A stretch of 64,000 bases of DNA from NCBI GenBank assembly GCA_905147135.1, contig LR990057.1, positions 3,100,001 to 3,164,000 of the forward strand, written 5' to 3'. The translations under genes were made by a program, and so were the position numbers. Source of the stretch: Blastobasis lacticolella (taxonomy: Eukaryota; Arthropoda; Insecta; Lepidoptera; Blastobasidae). Below, piece after piece: positions 39,101 through 46,408 of this stretch (position 1 is the stretch's first letter; every line of letters begins with the position of its first letter). Below the pieces are notes generated by a model. The model was not told the origin of the DNA and did not search any database. It worked only from the letters and a program-made list of their open reading frames with translations.

Positions 39101-42100
39101 GGATCTTCCAGCTATCCGCACGAGCCGCTTTGGTTAAACCGTTATAATGAGTACGACTAAGGGATGGCACACGACGCCTGCGAGTGTGTTCCCTGATCAT
39201 TATAATCTAAACTCCTTCAAGGCTAGAGTGAATAGTCATCGGCCGCATCGTCACTTACCACCAGGTGATATTGCAGTCAAATGCCTGACTATACTAATTT
39301 TAAAAACGGTATAATGTTGATATGTTGAAGGATAAGAAAAAGCTTTGGTCTCACCTCCTCCCATGTTAGTATGGAGCTCTCAACAGCACTGATCCACATG
39401 TCGCCGGCGCCTGCGCTCGCGTCGCTCGCCCCGCGCTTCACCCCACCCCCCTCCTCCGCAGAATGCTGTAACAAACACCATTATCACTTTAACTATAGAA
39501 CTGAGAGGGACAAGCGACGGGAACACCCGCCTTGTACGCGGGCGACTCAGCGGGTCTAAGCAAGATGCCAATTCGCTTCGTATCGATACTATAGCGTTGT
39601 CAATCGGAACTTGTCGGCAAAGATCGGCCAACGCTGGTTGGCGCATACCTAATGCAACGCTGGCCGAACGTAGCCGAAAAGCTATAAAACCATCATCGTC
39701 AACATCATCATCTTGTCGTTAAATCTCGGTTGCGATCCCGTGCGGCACGCAAGGGCCCGGGATCCGCCTCGTATGACTTCACACGTGGGTACTTTGCCTT
39801 TGTAAAGCTGGCAAAAACTGTTAGGCTTAGTTTTTAGAAGACACTTTTGGGAAGTCTTTCCAAGATGTCGTCAATAACCGTCGGAAAGGATCCGATCGAC
39901 TGTCGCAATAGCATAGCTACAAAGCGGTTTGCATTTCGGCTAAAGTCGGCTCGAAACCCACCCAAGCAAAATAACAGTCCAGAACAATCTCTGCATTTCC
40001 AGAACAATCTCTGGTTATTTTGGTTGTGTTTCTGGTTTTTCTTTTTCCCATTTCTTTGACGTTACATTATTTACAAAAGCAAAAGGCAAAAGATCAAGAG
40101 TGCGATCTCCAACACTGCGATCTCCAACCCGCCTGCCAAGCGTGGAGATTATGGCAATAACCTCCCCTTTCGTGGGAGAGGCCCTAAGTCCTGCAGTGGA
40201 CTGTTACGGGCTGTGATGATAACATTATTTACTACCCTCATTGACTACCCGCATTTTGGACGAAGCATTATTGTGGATTACACTGTGTTGACGGTTGTAT
40301 TATTATTTAATGATATTGATATTTGTTGACATTAATATATTTTTTAATTGAAATGTATCTCTGCATTTGTTTGACCTGCTGACAAGTTTCACCACTACAA
40401 TTGATTGACAATTGATGAGCGGCAGTCAGCTACCGTACGCAGTACGCATGCTACATCATCAACCTCATCATCGCTTTCCATCAGGTGAGTTGAGGTCATC
40501 AAATGCAAGTCTACTGATAATAAAAAGAAGTAACTATTGCACCATACAACCATTCTATGGAATGATCTTTTTGCAGTGATATTGTCTATATTAGACCCTT
40601 CCAAGAAATGAGCCTACGTCTTTCTTAAAGGCTCAACGCATTTGCAACCCTCTATTAGGTATTTTAAAACAATTTTGAAATAAGGATGTTTTCCACTGGG
40701 ATCATTCATAATACTATTTAGTATTCATAATAGTATGTGCCACGTGTCAATCTGCTCGGCTATTGGCTATCTTAGTTGACAATAGAATTTGACATATAAT
40801 AATCTTACACTACTCTAATTTGGTAGACACTATAGCCAGTGGCCAACGTAGATGACGTAGTGTAGAATTATCTAATGTCAAATTCAGTTGCCAATTGAGA
40901 TAGCTAATAGCCCAGCAGCTCCGGAAACTATACAACCAGTCTCAGGGTTTTGATTTTCATGAACTTGAGGTTTGTCAATGTCTCTGGGTATTGTGTAAAC
41001 ATAATTAGAACAACACAACCACAAAGCTGTGACCAACTGTCTGGGAAGTGGAACTAAATAAAAAATAGAACAGTGTTGACAGATATTTGGGGTATTACGG
41101 AAAATGCTAACCACGTGTGGCATTGTGCCAGTTGACATGCACTGAGACTATAAAAATAAATGCCATTATCACAGATCTGTGTAACAGTATTGACTCTCGG
41201 CTAATTGGTTCTATTATTAGACCGTACATAAAAATATCAAGTCTGACTGGAAATGGCTTATGGGTATTCCAATCACATAAGTACACCTTTTGTCAGGCAA
41301 CAGTTTACAATAGTATGTTGTGTGACATCACACCTTAGTTGACTCAGAAGTGCCATCACGAGTTCCCACTCCGAAACTTTGAAAAGCTTTATCTTTGTAA
41401 TTTTTTATTGATTTGATAAATAAAAAAACAAGTGTCTCATCTTTTTTATAATCTAACTGATGGACTTATTCGTATTTTAAAATGTTGACCTAGTCATCAT
41501 TCCTATTATTAATCTTCAAAACCCAAAAAATATTTTATGTATAAGCTAAGTATGAAAACACCATTACATATAAAATATCCCAGTGGGTGTCAAGAACATC
41601 CTGTAACTTCCCCAGTTTACTAAAAAAAATGTTGATTCTCTGAGTCCAACTTCTACATCTGGACCATAAAACTGAACCAGATCCACCTAAAAAGCAATAA
41701 ATTTTAGGTTAATATGTTTTTTGTAACATTCCATGAATAAACCAATGTTTACTTAATCCTACAACCCAGTCCCTGCTAAAAGAAGATCATGTGTATATTC
41801 AATCAGTTTAAATGGTCAATGTGAAACAGAACAGATGCAATAAATGAATGGTAATGGAGCAATTTTGCTTTCTTTACTACTCAACTGGAATTCACACATA
41901 AATTGCTTTTTTATTGATTCTTAGAAGCAATCTGAAGTTGTTTATGAAGTCAACAGATTTAAGTATAATACCTTACATCAAGTATAATTAACTATTATAG
42001 GCCTTTGAACAAATATTTTAAAATATGAACATTTTATTAGGTAATGGAAATATAGGAAGCACTCCTACAGGACATTATACTAAGTAGAAAACTACCACTA

Positions 42101-42669
42101 ACATTATGTTTATGTTTTAGAAATTGGTTATTAATATTTGAATATTAGAAAATAAAACAATGCAGACACTTTCATTGCTTCGCGGTAAAAGTGATAGGTA
42201 TTCTCACGTGTTGCAGAGAAAGTGCGAAAGCACCTGACGCGTGTAAGTAAATCTAGGAGAACTGGATTTAAATTTTAAGACTAGATAAGGTTTTTTGGGG
42301 GCAAATAGAAGTCAGAAACATGATTGCCTGGAAAGATCTAGGTCGTAGAACTGACAACGTAGGGAATTAGTCGACTGACGCCGACAAACAAGAACAAGTA
42401 ATCGAAGCGCTCCAATTAGAACAACCCTTCGGCAATATCTAGAATTCTCCATACGATAATGCATCGCACAATAGCCCATAGTCACCATAACTGTTTATAA
42501 ATGAACAAATCAATAACATCTTTCAGCGTACACAATTAAAATCAATAATTTCAGCAAGATAACTAACCACACTCGCGGTGTCCTGGCTGTCTAGGGAATA
42601 TTTATCAGTGTCCTTCCCTGGTTGGTCGTTGGAAAAATTCTCATATTTACGTGTGGGGCTACTTTTCAT
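17940..42669 (-). CDS. ATP2C1: Secretory-pathway Ca2+/Mn2+ P-type ATPase (SPCA), 5' part only
   Basis: Family role (known): pumps Ca2+ and Mn2+ into the Golgi lumen at the cost of ATP. Three exons are joined here: 42,669-42,568 (34 codons, inferred), 39,465-39,355 (37 codons) and 18,105-17,940 (55 codons plus 1 nt). They form about 126 N-terminal residues of a protein that is usually about 900 residues long. Diagnostic stretches in the last exon are PNEF, EDPLWKKYIEQF and NPLILLLL, which match the end of the N-terminal cation-ATPase domain and the start of TM1 in SPCA pumps. PLWKKYI favours SPCA over SERCA or Na,K-ATPase. The reading frame is continuous across both junctions (LTWEE|VSERL). 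The A, P and N domains and the DKTGT aspartate are not in the window, so the remaining exons should lie left of base 1, unless very short ones were missed. Introns are about 3.1 and 21.2 kb. Confidence 0.8.
18157..18381 (+). pseudogene. LINE C-terminal relic
   Basis: The plus-strand frame reads GRRSVGRLPRRWTEDLVKFA then WIRKAQDRPLWRSLEAYAQQW and a stop. This R-S-V-G-R-P..RW-D-L and AQDR..W..L.EA..QQW tail is shared by many lepidopteran LINEs. 5'-truncated; ends ggctgatatgatgaaaatg. Confidence 0.75.
18585..18745 (-). pseudogene. Reverse-transcriptase relic (YADD box)
   Basis: The minus strand reads LPQGSVLASTLFN, then a frame break, then VSFVYADDLALAVQTDSFEE. This is RT motif B and the catalytic YADD of a jockey/R1-like LINE. 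A short deletion and an in-frame stop make it dead. Confidence 0.75.
19317..19541 (+). CDS. Unrecognised 74-codon ORF
   Basis: MTMTRATASKYRGKNNTNRG ... RALVGGLSDIASKICGQSIK, Asn/Lys-rich with a short amphipathic C-terminal part. There is no signal peptide, no splice site that I can defend and no family match. It lies between two dead LINE relics in SPCA intron 2, antisense to the gene, so it may be a piece of an ORF1-like region or chance. Confidence 0.2.
   Translation: MTMTRATASKYRGKNNTNRGNKPDNMCSESVENNHESLKTYINNDIKKSEGRALVGGLSDIASKICGQSIKHMK
19670..19905 (-). pseudogene. Reverse-transcriptase relic (YFGDD)
   Basis: The minus strand reads RRGVP*GCLLGPLLFVIFVN then HLLYFGDDTTLPALINSLHD. The VPQG box carries CAG to TAG, and the catalytic YADD reads YFGDD. 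Jockey-type LINE fragment. A minus-strand copy would run toward the relic at 18,585, but the two are too different to be one element. Confidence 0.75.
19915..20292. mobile_element. Tail-to-tail SINE-A pair
   Basis: 19,925-19,990 is a plus-orientation tail (gatctgccaaatcctggatc). 19,993-20,292 is a minus-orientation copy ending in a head that retains ggattcgaacctgc. They are joined at their 3' ends. Confidence 0.65.
20841..21302 (-). mobile_element. SINE-A (tRNA-Ser-like), interrupted
   Basis: 3' end (ttagtgttaatgtccctg) to head (tgcgaacccgctaactctcg...accactgggccaccgacgctcc). Split by the CAG-MITE at 20,910. Without the insert it is about 310 bp. Confidence 0.8.
20910..21058 (+). mobile_element. 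CAG-MITE inserted in a SINE
   Basis: 149 bp splitting a tRNA-type SINE exactly between gatcCAG and gatttgg of its consensus, so the empty site is known. Left CAG is at 20,907-20,909; the right flank reads CTG at 21,059-21,061 (one change). Ends are CAGGGCTATCACAAGT and ACTTGTGCTAGCCGTA. Confidence 0.85.
21771..22010 (+). repeat. Family D retroposon copy
   Basis: ccggcagagtagaatagcac to cctgcagcggactgatgtga, followed by an (agta)n run and another retroposon tail (ctctttattgaacacacaag, 22,016-22,070). Confidence 0.65.
22641..23271 (-). mobile_element. SINE-A interrupted by a LINE tail
   Basis: SINE halves are 22,641-22,770 and 23,030-23,271. The insert carries FADMWSDIMRKTLHS then PPHKKK and a stop, a T-rich stretch and an (aaat)n tail. 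This looks like a LINE 3' end in plus orientation. Confidence 0.65.
23752..23915. mobile_element. Short inverted-repeat element
   Basis: 164 bp. Ends ATCAGACAGAAGGCTGTCAC and ATCAGACAGAAAGCGGTCAC (inverted) continue into cgttcgggcg / cgatcgggcg, about 30 bp of near-perfect TIR. GC-rich inside. The target duplication is not clear. Confidence 0.7.
24248..24407 (+). mobile_element. SINE-A, 3' half
   Basis: caatctggtcaggtttccct to ccgggacattaacgccaaga. Confidence 0.65.
25118..25384 (-). mobile_element. Family D retroposon with 11-bp target duplication
   Basis: gttatggcagt is at 25,107-25,117 and 25,385-25,395. Same 5' start as the 13-kb copy (ccgtgtggtatccggcagag) plus about 20 bp extra, and the same 3' end (gggctgtattgatg). 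Confidence 0.85.
26328..26879 (-). pseudogene. Jockey/CR1-type LINE, C-terminal RT region and tail
   Basis: A minus-strand frame of about 130 codons ends at 26,488: RDSCKPLFKEHKVLTLPCMY, YNSLPASIKDCPYNKFK, LLDKCFYSIK. This matches the C-terminus of many insect LINE RTs (LF..LKILTLP..YI, NSLP..IK, FK..L..WLL.KC.YS). The 3' UTR ends in (TCTGAT)n at 26,331-26,349. The 5' end is cut where the SINE-B starts. The longest intact repeat-coded frame here, but only a fragment. Confidence 0.8.
26880..27145 (+). mobile_element. SINE-B copy at the 5' break of a LINE
   Basis: Complete head, body and (attt)n tail. A short deletion in the head (ggtcaacattgccacgc) removes the 'gccggtct' seen in other copies. 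It sits exactly at the truncated 5' end of the LINE at 26,328. Confidence 0.85.
27231..27775 (+). mobile_element. SINE-A split by another retroposon
   Basis: 27,231-27,420 is the head (gagcgtcggtggccgagtgg) to ttcccctagt. 27,665-27,775 is the 3' part (ggcagtcgctccactgtaat). The insert begins with (caagt)n and may be flanked by a ctagt duplication. Confidence 0.65.
28218..28543 (+). mobile_element. SINE-A with (GAT)n tail
   Basis: B box ctcgaatcctgctcc, the full body, and the end acgccaagatgatgatgatg. It shows that the family ends in a GAT microsatellite rather than poly(A). Confidence 0.8.
28891..29037 (-). mobile_element. CAG-MITE, intact copy
   Basis: 147 bp with ends TAGGCTTAGCGCAAGT and ACTTGTGCTAGGGCCA and perfect CAG direct repeats at 28,888-28,890 and 29,038-29,040. 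The core contains gcgagaaaaagcgcgacat and tctctttcgtcttagt. This is the clearest single copy for defining the family. Confidence 0.85.
29120..29520. mobile_element. Non-autonomous element with imperfect inverted ends
   Basis: Left gagttttccagtaggtattg and atagatggcgc. Right, inverted: gctgttttccaataggtatc and ctagatggcgac. Internal sequence is AT-rich without a frame. Confidence 0.5.
29607..30000 (-). repeat. LINE-like 3' end
   Basis: Plus-strand text begins (aat)n, aatgcatttattttcgcaac and ggagaccggagcttaaac, consistent with a minus-orientation retroposon tail. No coding relic seen. Confidence 0.35.
30307..30697. mobile_element. 391-bp inverted-repeat element with CATC duplication
   Basis: Terminal repeats of about 50 bp (TGTCGCAGCCGGATGGTTAA / TGTCGCAGCCGAATGGTTAA, on to ggctagctt) are flanked by CATC at 30,303-30,306 and 30,698-30,701. 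A second inner inverted pair (cgagtttacggagctcctc and its complement) lies near 30,431 and 30,557. No ORF. Confidence 0.85.
31353..31625 (+). mobile_element. Two CAG-MITEs in tandem, sharing a CAG
   Basis: Copy one is 31,353-31,497, with CAG at 31,350-31,352 and 31,498-31,500. The next base begins a second, same-orientation copy (CACAGCTATCACAAGT) that is truncated near 31,625. The shared CAG suggests the first inserted at the border of the second. Confidence 0.8.
32199..32327 (+). mobile_element. CAG-MITE, 3'-truncated
   Basis: Starts TGGCCCTAGCACAAGT after CAG (32,196-32,198) and breaks off in cgcgcgag where the right arm of the long inverted repeat begins. Confidence 0.75.
32727..32898. 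mobile_element. Tc1/mariner-like MITE with TA target
   Basis: 172 bp with inverted ends CAGGCTGTTACATAATATAT / CAGGATGCTACATAATATAT continuing through gtatgaagccgtgaac and the inner acgataggtac pair. Flanks are TATA on both sides (TA or TATA duplication). Confidence 0.8.
32905..33125 (+). repeat. RTE-type LINE segment
   Basis: tactagctcttgcccgcgac and ttcgtccgcgtgg, then ccgaatcaaaatccttttag. Common lepidopteran RTE non-coding end. A related minus piece is at 35,795-35,825. Confidence 0.5.
33323..33790 (-). mobile_element. Second copy of the 9.9-kb element, expanded
   Basis: Matches 9,897-10,258 in reverse. It is longer because of a (ttta)n expansion at 33,526-33,554 and a tandem repeat of a 45-bp block (catgaaagttgcaactcaac) at 33,628-33,716. 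Confidence 0.65.
34182..34522 (-). mobile_element. SINE-A, near full length
   Basis: From 3' end (acttgacgttagtgtcccac) to head (ccactaggccaccgacgctcc). The (GAT)n tail is replaced by a poly(A)-like run at 34,169-34,181. Confidence 0.8.
34755..34875 (+). repeat. RTE-type LINE segment
   Basis: ctaatattataaatgtaaaa, tcacgaaaacctactgaacg, gatgaaatttgacagc. A similar block is at 62,456-62,640. Confidence 0.5.
34930..35466 (+). pseudogene. Jockey-type LINE 3' end
   Basis: The coding remnant LSAFNKRLKKMLI then CYKIDDFYKG and a stop (34,968-35,065) is followed by an AT-rich 3' UTR with repeated ttgacat and an (AAATCT)n tail at 35,444-35,466. Strongly 5'-truncated. Confidence 0.65.
35846..36031 (-). 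pseudogene. LINE C-terminal relic
   Basis: TDWTPQNVTRKRGRPKRRWR then DELNAYSKDW and ALQWDRNG before the stop, the KRGRP..RWRD..D tail of a LINE RT. It runs into an (aat)n stretch and then an RTE end at 35,795. Confidence 0.75.
36206..36560 (+). mobile_element. Two SINE-A fragments in series
   Basis: 36,206-36,350 is body only (aaacatcgtgaagaaacctg ... gatcatgg). 36,412-36,545 is the head (agcgtcgatgaccgagtggt) to cgacgctctta. The phrase aagcgtaccttaaactcgata occurs after both, so a small segmental duplication is likely. Confidence 0.65.
36798..37547. mobile_element. hAT-like non-autonomous element
   Basis: 750 bp with ends TAGGGCTGTCAAC and TAGGGTTGCCAAC (inverted) and 8-bp flanks GTCTCAGC (36,790-36,797) / GTCTCGGC (37,548-37,555). 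An 8-bp duplication with T/CAGGG ends fits hAT. An inner hairpin (aagaagagactt / aagtctcttctt) lies near 37,212 and 37,290. No transposase frame. Confidence 0.75.
37831..38181 (+). mobile_element. SINE-A, full length
   Basis: Head gagcgtcagtggccgagtag, A box tggccgagtagttaacg, B box ggtgcgaatcccac, complete body, tail gagatgattattattatt. Good reference copy for the family. Confidence 0.85.
38491..38773 (-). mobile_element. SINE-A copy
   Basis: atcttggcgttaatgtctcg to gttcgaatccggtc and accactagccaaccgac. It has an internal deletion of about 60 bp. Confidence 0.75.
39355..39465 (-). CDS. ATP2C1: SPCA upstream exon (N-terminal cytosolic tail)
   Basis: The acceptor is gtttgttacag|CATTCTG and the donor GAGGAG|gtgaga. 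The exon is exactly 37 codons in phase 0. Its product begins HSAEEGGGVKRGASD, a low-complexity Gly/Ala/Ser tail, and ends ESSILTWEE. ILTWEE runs directly into VSERLRVDV of the next exon, giving the 'x-S-x-L-x-x-EEV...L-x-VD-x-x-x-GL' pattern at the start of the cation-ATPase N domain. The first half is GC-rich (gcgctcgcgtcgctcgcc on the plus strand). Assignment rests on frame, splice sites and position. Confidence 0.75.
39705..39770 (-). repeat. SINE-A 3' end fragment
   Basis: catcatcatcttgtcgttaa to agggcccgggatccgcctcg, only the last 65 bp of the element, inside SPCA intron 1. Confidence 0.6.
40075..40221 (+). mobile_element. Family D retroposon, 5'-truncated, 11-bp target duplication
   Basis: acattatttac is at 40,064-40,074 and 40,222-40,232. 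Only the 3' 147 bp is present, starting at aaaagcaaaaggcaaaagatc and ending gggctgtgatgata. The phrase gcgatctccaac occurs twice in a row (small internal duplication). Confidence 0.8.
40752..40917. mobile_element. Short inverted-repeat element in SPCA intron 1
   Basis: About 60-bp arms: CTGCTCGGCTATTGGCTATC and CTGCTGGGCTATTAGCTATC (inverted), on to gaatttgaca and acacta. The centre tatagccagtggccaac is shared with the element in NDUFV2 intron 3. Confidence 0.75.
41140..42567. other. SPCA intron 1, repeat-poor part
   Basis: 1.4 kb without any recognised repeat, unusual for this window. It would suit conserved intronic control sequence, but no specific site is identified. Confidence 0.4.
42568..42669 (-). 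CDS. ATP2C1: Candidate first coding exon of SPCA (isoform 1)
   Basis: A start codon in good insect context (gataacaATG) opens 34 codons beginning MKSSPTRKYENFSN and ending DTASV. A donor G|gttagt follows in phase 0, which fits the phase-0 start of the 39,465 exon. The polar, charged sequence suits a cytosolic tail. The same frame is open upstream to 42,999, so a longer N-terminus cannot be excluded. I chose this ATG for its context and because upstream residues look like translated UTR. It could instead belong to an unrelated transcript; no homologue is recognised. Confidence 0.5.
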
Positions 42670-43049
42670 TGTTATCACAATGCGGGCGAAGCTTAGGCCT
42701 CGATAGACATTTTTCACACCGAGAAGACAACACGAATCACCAAAGAAACAAAAATTACTGACAGAAAATTGAATGAATGAACAATGTAACCTTCCCAACT
42801 TTGGCACTTGATTTGACATTAAGGAACGAATGAATGGGCCACGAAGTATGTTCGGATACATCTTCTGCAGAATCTTAAACAAGCACAACTTAGCATTTTC
42901 AGTACTAAATTTATAAAACCTAAAGTAGTAGTTAGTATTACTAAAGTAGCTCGACACCTTGACCCAAACATTCCAATAACCATCCATCACACCGATCAAT
43001 AGAAGGGGTTGTTGATATGGTTCAATTCCTTTGGGTCTGTGCTATAATT

Positions 43050-43215
43050 TACTTTGTGCGGCCATCCACACGGCATTAACTACGATAGAATTAAAAAATG
43101 AGTTAAGCTCGCCTTTGTACATCTCTGTTACTGTACTGTATGTCAGTAGTACTGTAGTGTCTGTTATGTCATATTTGTGTACAATAAAGAATAAAGAATA
43201 AAGAAAGAAGAAATG
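43050..43215 (+). repeat. Retroposon 3' end
   Basis: gtgcggccatccacacggca to tgtgtacaataaagaataaag, with a duplicated aataaag end typical of LINE tails. It lies between the two candidate SPCA first exons. Confidence 0.5.
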
Positions 43216-43522
43216 GTGGCTAGCTGATTAGTTATAGTTTGGCTAGGTACTGAAAGTAAAAACTGAGCTTAGATTTCTAAACTGTCGTCAATATAGAAAT
43301 CTTATATGAGACGGAGCGATTAAAATAAATTCTGATACCGACAACTCTGATAGTATAATACAAAAAAATCCAAAATACTTAATTAGAAGTTAGTGGAATA
43401 AACGGAGTTGATACTTAGTTAAATATTTAACGTAGTTTGGCAAACAAAAGCATGTCCTGGAATTTGTATCCGTAATATACAATTTGTGTTGTGTCCTTGG
43501 ATATTTACTAAACCATCGACCG

Positions 43523-43735
43523 GTAGCCGTATTCACAATGGCTCGGAAATCGGATTCGGATACGGATTCGACAAAGGACCCCGCAAAAGTTCTTAGGAAA
43601 ATGTGGTTTCAGTTAATTTTAATGAAATTTTCATATGTTATAGAGAGTAGAGTTTCCGTGGAATCTATAGGGATTCTGAATAACAGTTTTCGAATCGTTC
43701 GGAAACGGTTTCGAATCATTGTGAATACGGCTACG
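43523..43735. mobile_element. Inverted-repeat element between the SPCA first exons
   Basis: Ends gtagccgtattcacaatg and exact inverse cattgtgaatacggctac. The next bases (ctcggaaatcggattcgga / ttcggaaacggtttcgaat) are also roughly inverted. About 213 bp. Confidence 0.75.
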
Positions 43736-44433
43736 GGTGTGGCATGAGAGTCTAATAAGCAAGCTTCCTGCTTACGGATTATCGCTCTGCTTTTTTGAAA
43801 CACTGCAGCATTTAGTAGGTATTTTGTAACAGAATTCAAATGCTATCAACAATGCGACATGGATAATAGGGAACGTGACGGAAAAATAAACTTAACACGT
43901 CGCTATTGTGAAATCAACACACTGAAGCCTTGAAAAAAGACCTTCTGCCTTCTGCTTCGTGGAATTGTTATCCTTGACGCATTTGACTCTAATCATGTTA
44001 GTGACGGTTTTTACCCATTAATTTTAGAAAGTGTACAGTGTGATATAAATAAATAAACAATAACAAAGGTGGCAGTAAATATGATAGACTACTAAATAGC
44101 GTCGAGTTATATTTCCCCTTTATTGTGTAATATTGGTAAAACAAGTTTTGTGTAGGCACTCATTTCTCCGCAATCTATCGAAATAACTTGCGGATTTCCC
44201 AGTACACTTTAAAATTTTGCTTGTATGTAGGTACATTAAATGTACTGTTTCAATTTAGCACAAACAGATGTCGCTACAAATATCCTGAACAGGTTTCAAA
44301 ATCAAAAATATTTGTTTTGGTGTAATAACACTCATCGAAAAGTGATCAAAAGACGAAAAGAAATTCACCAAAATAAATATGTCCAAATGAGGAGCATTAT
44401 CTAGGGAGTACCTACTTATTTCTAAAATTGCTA

Positions 44434-44695
44434 GCGTCAATCCGTCGCAATGTAGCAAGAGCTCAGGCCAGCGAAGAACTTTTAAAGTAATTCTTTGTGG
44501 TTATTGATTCTTACTTGCATTGAAAATATTTCTCTAAGCTGTCAGTGCCTGTCACTAACTATCGTCAATCCGCCGCAATGTAGAAGAGGATTAAAATAGC
44601 AGTGGACATTTGATAGAATTATGTGTGATTATTGATTCCAACTTTAATAGAAAAATATTTCTCCACACTGTAAAATCCCTGACAAGGACAGATTA
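44434..44695. repeat. Diverged tandem duplication
   Basis: gtcaatccgtcgcaatgtag ... ttattgattcttac ... aatatttctc occurs at 44,434-44,560 and again at 44,562-44,695 with about 25 percent differences. Confidence 0.55.
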
Positions 44696-44953
44696 TCAAA
44701 TCCATATTGCCATACACTAATTTTTTATTTATTTCTTCCTCCTGTATTCGAACAGGTGCCTAATGAATGAATGCTTTATTGAACGAACGAGTGCAAAGTG
44801 GTTCCACGTCGCGCGCGGCGGGAACTTTTCAGTGTATTGAAATCGATCTTTTTTTCCAGAAAACAAAAAAGCCACGAAATTGATAACTTAATAACTATAT
44901 AATAATCGGAAAACTAAAACTATATCATGTTATTGACAGAGGTGTTTACTTAC

Positions 44954-45043
44954 ATTTTTGTACTTCGGTTCATCTTCATCCCAGATTTGGATAGATGTGT
45001 ATGCTGTACGTTCGGCATCGTTCTTATAATTCCTTCGAAACAT
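44954..45043 (-). CDS. Candidate alternative first coding exon of SPCA (isoform 2)
   Basis: ATG in context ttacaaATG opens 30 codons, MFRRNYKNDAERTAYTS...WDEDEPKYKN, followed by a consensus donor AAT|gtaagt in phase 0. It lies 2.3 kb upstream of the 42,669 ATG on the same strand and would join the 39,465 exon in frame. The acidic IWDEDEPKY segment looks like real coding sequence rather than chance. I do not recognise it in another protein. Alternative N-termini are known for SPCA genes (Drosophila SPoCk makes N-terminal isoforms), so an alternative promoter is the simplest reading. It could also begin a separate gene. Confidence 0.45.
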
Positions 45044-45689
45044 TTGTAAACATTTCCCACACTAATATACCACTATCACGTGATTTTATGTAAGAATAGT
45101 TACAAAACGTTACCTAGTTGTTAGACCACTTAGACACAACGTGAGATAATTCTATAGTTTACTTAAATTATGACACACTCGAAACACTCCACTACTATGT
45201 TTATTTAACAGGAAACGTCCTCACCAAACCCGAGAATAAACAGTGATTCATGACTTCATGAATTGAATGAGAAGGATTAGCACCGTACGATGTATTTCTT
45301 ATCAACTTAAAAACCAATGTACTGTCAAAACGTACCCACAGCCAAGGCAACCACGATAAGGGTCTTATCATTAGGTTAATTATGATTGTGTGCGTATTTC
45401 TCCAAGTTTTCATATAAAAACTGTATTGTTTACTTAAGTTTTAATTGAAATCGTGTATTTGCTTCCTAAGCGTGTTGCAATTTAGTTCGCCGGTTAAAAT
45501 CACAAGAGGTAGGTAAGTACCGACGTACGGGTATTTAGGTTCAATGACCCAGTTCGAAATCAAAAATATCAGCAGATAGTTGTTTATCTGACTGAGAAGG
45601 TACTAAACTTATGTGAAACTTTACAATGGTATAGCTTATGGGTATAAAAAATCGAATACCTCCGACCAAGTTTACATGTACTAAACGAT

Positions 45690-45850
45690 TTTCTAAGCTA
45701 CTGAACCGATTTTAATGAAATAAGAACAATCTCGATTAAAGCCGCTTTTAAACCGAGAAAACCGCACCCAAATCGCTTCATCCGTTCGGGAGCTACGATG
45801 CCACAGACAGACACACAGATGGACAGAGCCACAGACACACGTGAAACTTA
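45690..45850 (-). repeat. Family E repeat, inverted
   Basis: tactgaaccgattttaatga, gggagctacgatgccacaga and acacgtgaaacttataac are the reverse complement of the block at 7,860-8,020. It lies upstream of the outer SPCA first exon. Confidence 0.6.
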
Positions 45851-46107
45851 TAACTCGCAAAATGCGCTACGAACTGAGCGAGCTAGAACAAAACAAAGTC
45901 ATCTCAAATGCCATCGTAAAAAGGCCTCCAATGTTGAACAGCTCGCACTCGAATCCACGCCAGCGTCCACTTTTTACTAATGGCTGTCTCTAGCCTTCTG
46001 TATGTAACTTATCACGAGTTTGAAAGAGATAGATAGCTAGGGCTTGTGCGACTTACCGGCGCTTTCAAAAATAGGTGTACCTACGACATTAGTCCATGTA
46101 ATAAAAT

Positions 46108-46248
46108 ATAAATAAATAAATATTCGTGGACAAATTCACACAGCGCCATCTAGCCCCAAACTAAGCAAAGCTTGTACTATGGGTGCTTGATAACTGATAT
46201 ACTACTTAAATACTTTTTTTTTTTAAATACATACTTTTTATACATATT
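46108..46248 (-). mobile_element. SINE-B, headless
   Basis: Body and tail only (cagcgccatctagccccaaa), between the SPCA 5' exon and the NDUFV2 3' end. Confidence 0.75.
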
Positions 46249-46350
46249 ATTTAATAAGGGGTTAATGCTATATATTTCACTATGCCGGACATCCCACGAC
46301 TCCGACATAGCTATTTAAAGAAATAAAACACAACATACTAACATGATTAA

Positions 46351-46356
46351 TTTATT
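46351..46356 (-). terminator. NDUFV2 poly(A) signal
   Basis: AATAAA on the minus strand about 53 nt after the stop codon, followed by a GT-rich tract (TTAGTATGTTGTGTTTTA) suitable as the downstream element. It implies a short 3' UTR ending near 46,330. Confidence 0.75.
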
Positions 46357-46408
46357 TAAATATTGCCTAAGGAATAAAATTAACAAAACAGTTCTGCGGA
46401 TGAGCCTG

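Noticed and set aside
39371..39559. Plus-strand frame over the SPCA exon
   Set aside because: Antisense shadow of the GC-rich exon at 39,355-39,465.
41630..41700. Possible minus-strand exon starting VDLVQFYGPDVEVGL after tttttag
   Set aside because: No usable donor, no family match, and it is not needed to join the SPCA exons.
42523..42567. C-terminal extension VSYLAEIIDF of the exon-1 frame as a short protein
   Set aside because: Follows a good phase-0 donor and ends quickly. More likely intron, though an unspliced short product cannot be excluded.
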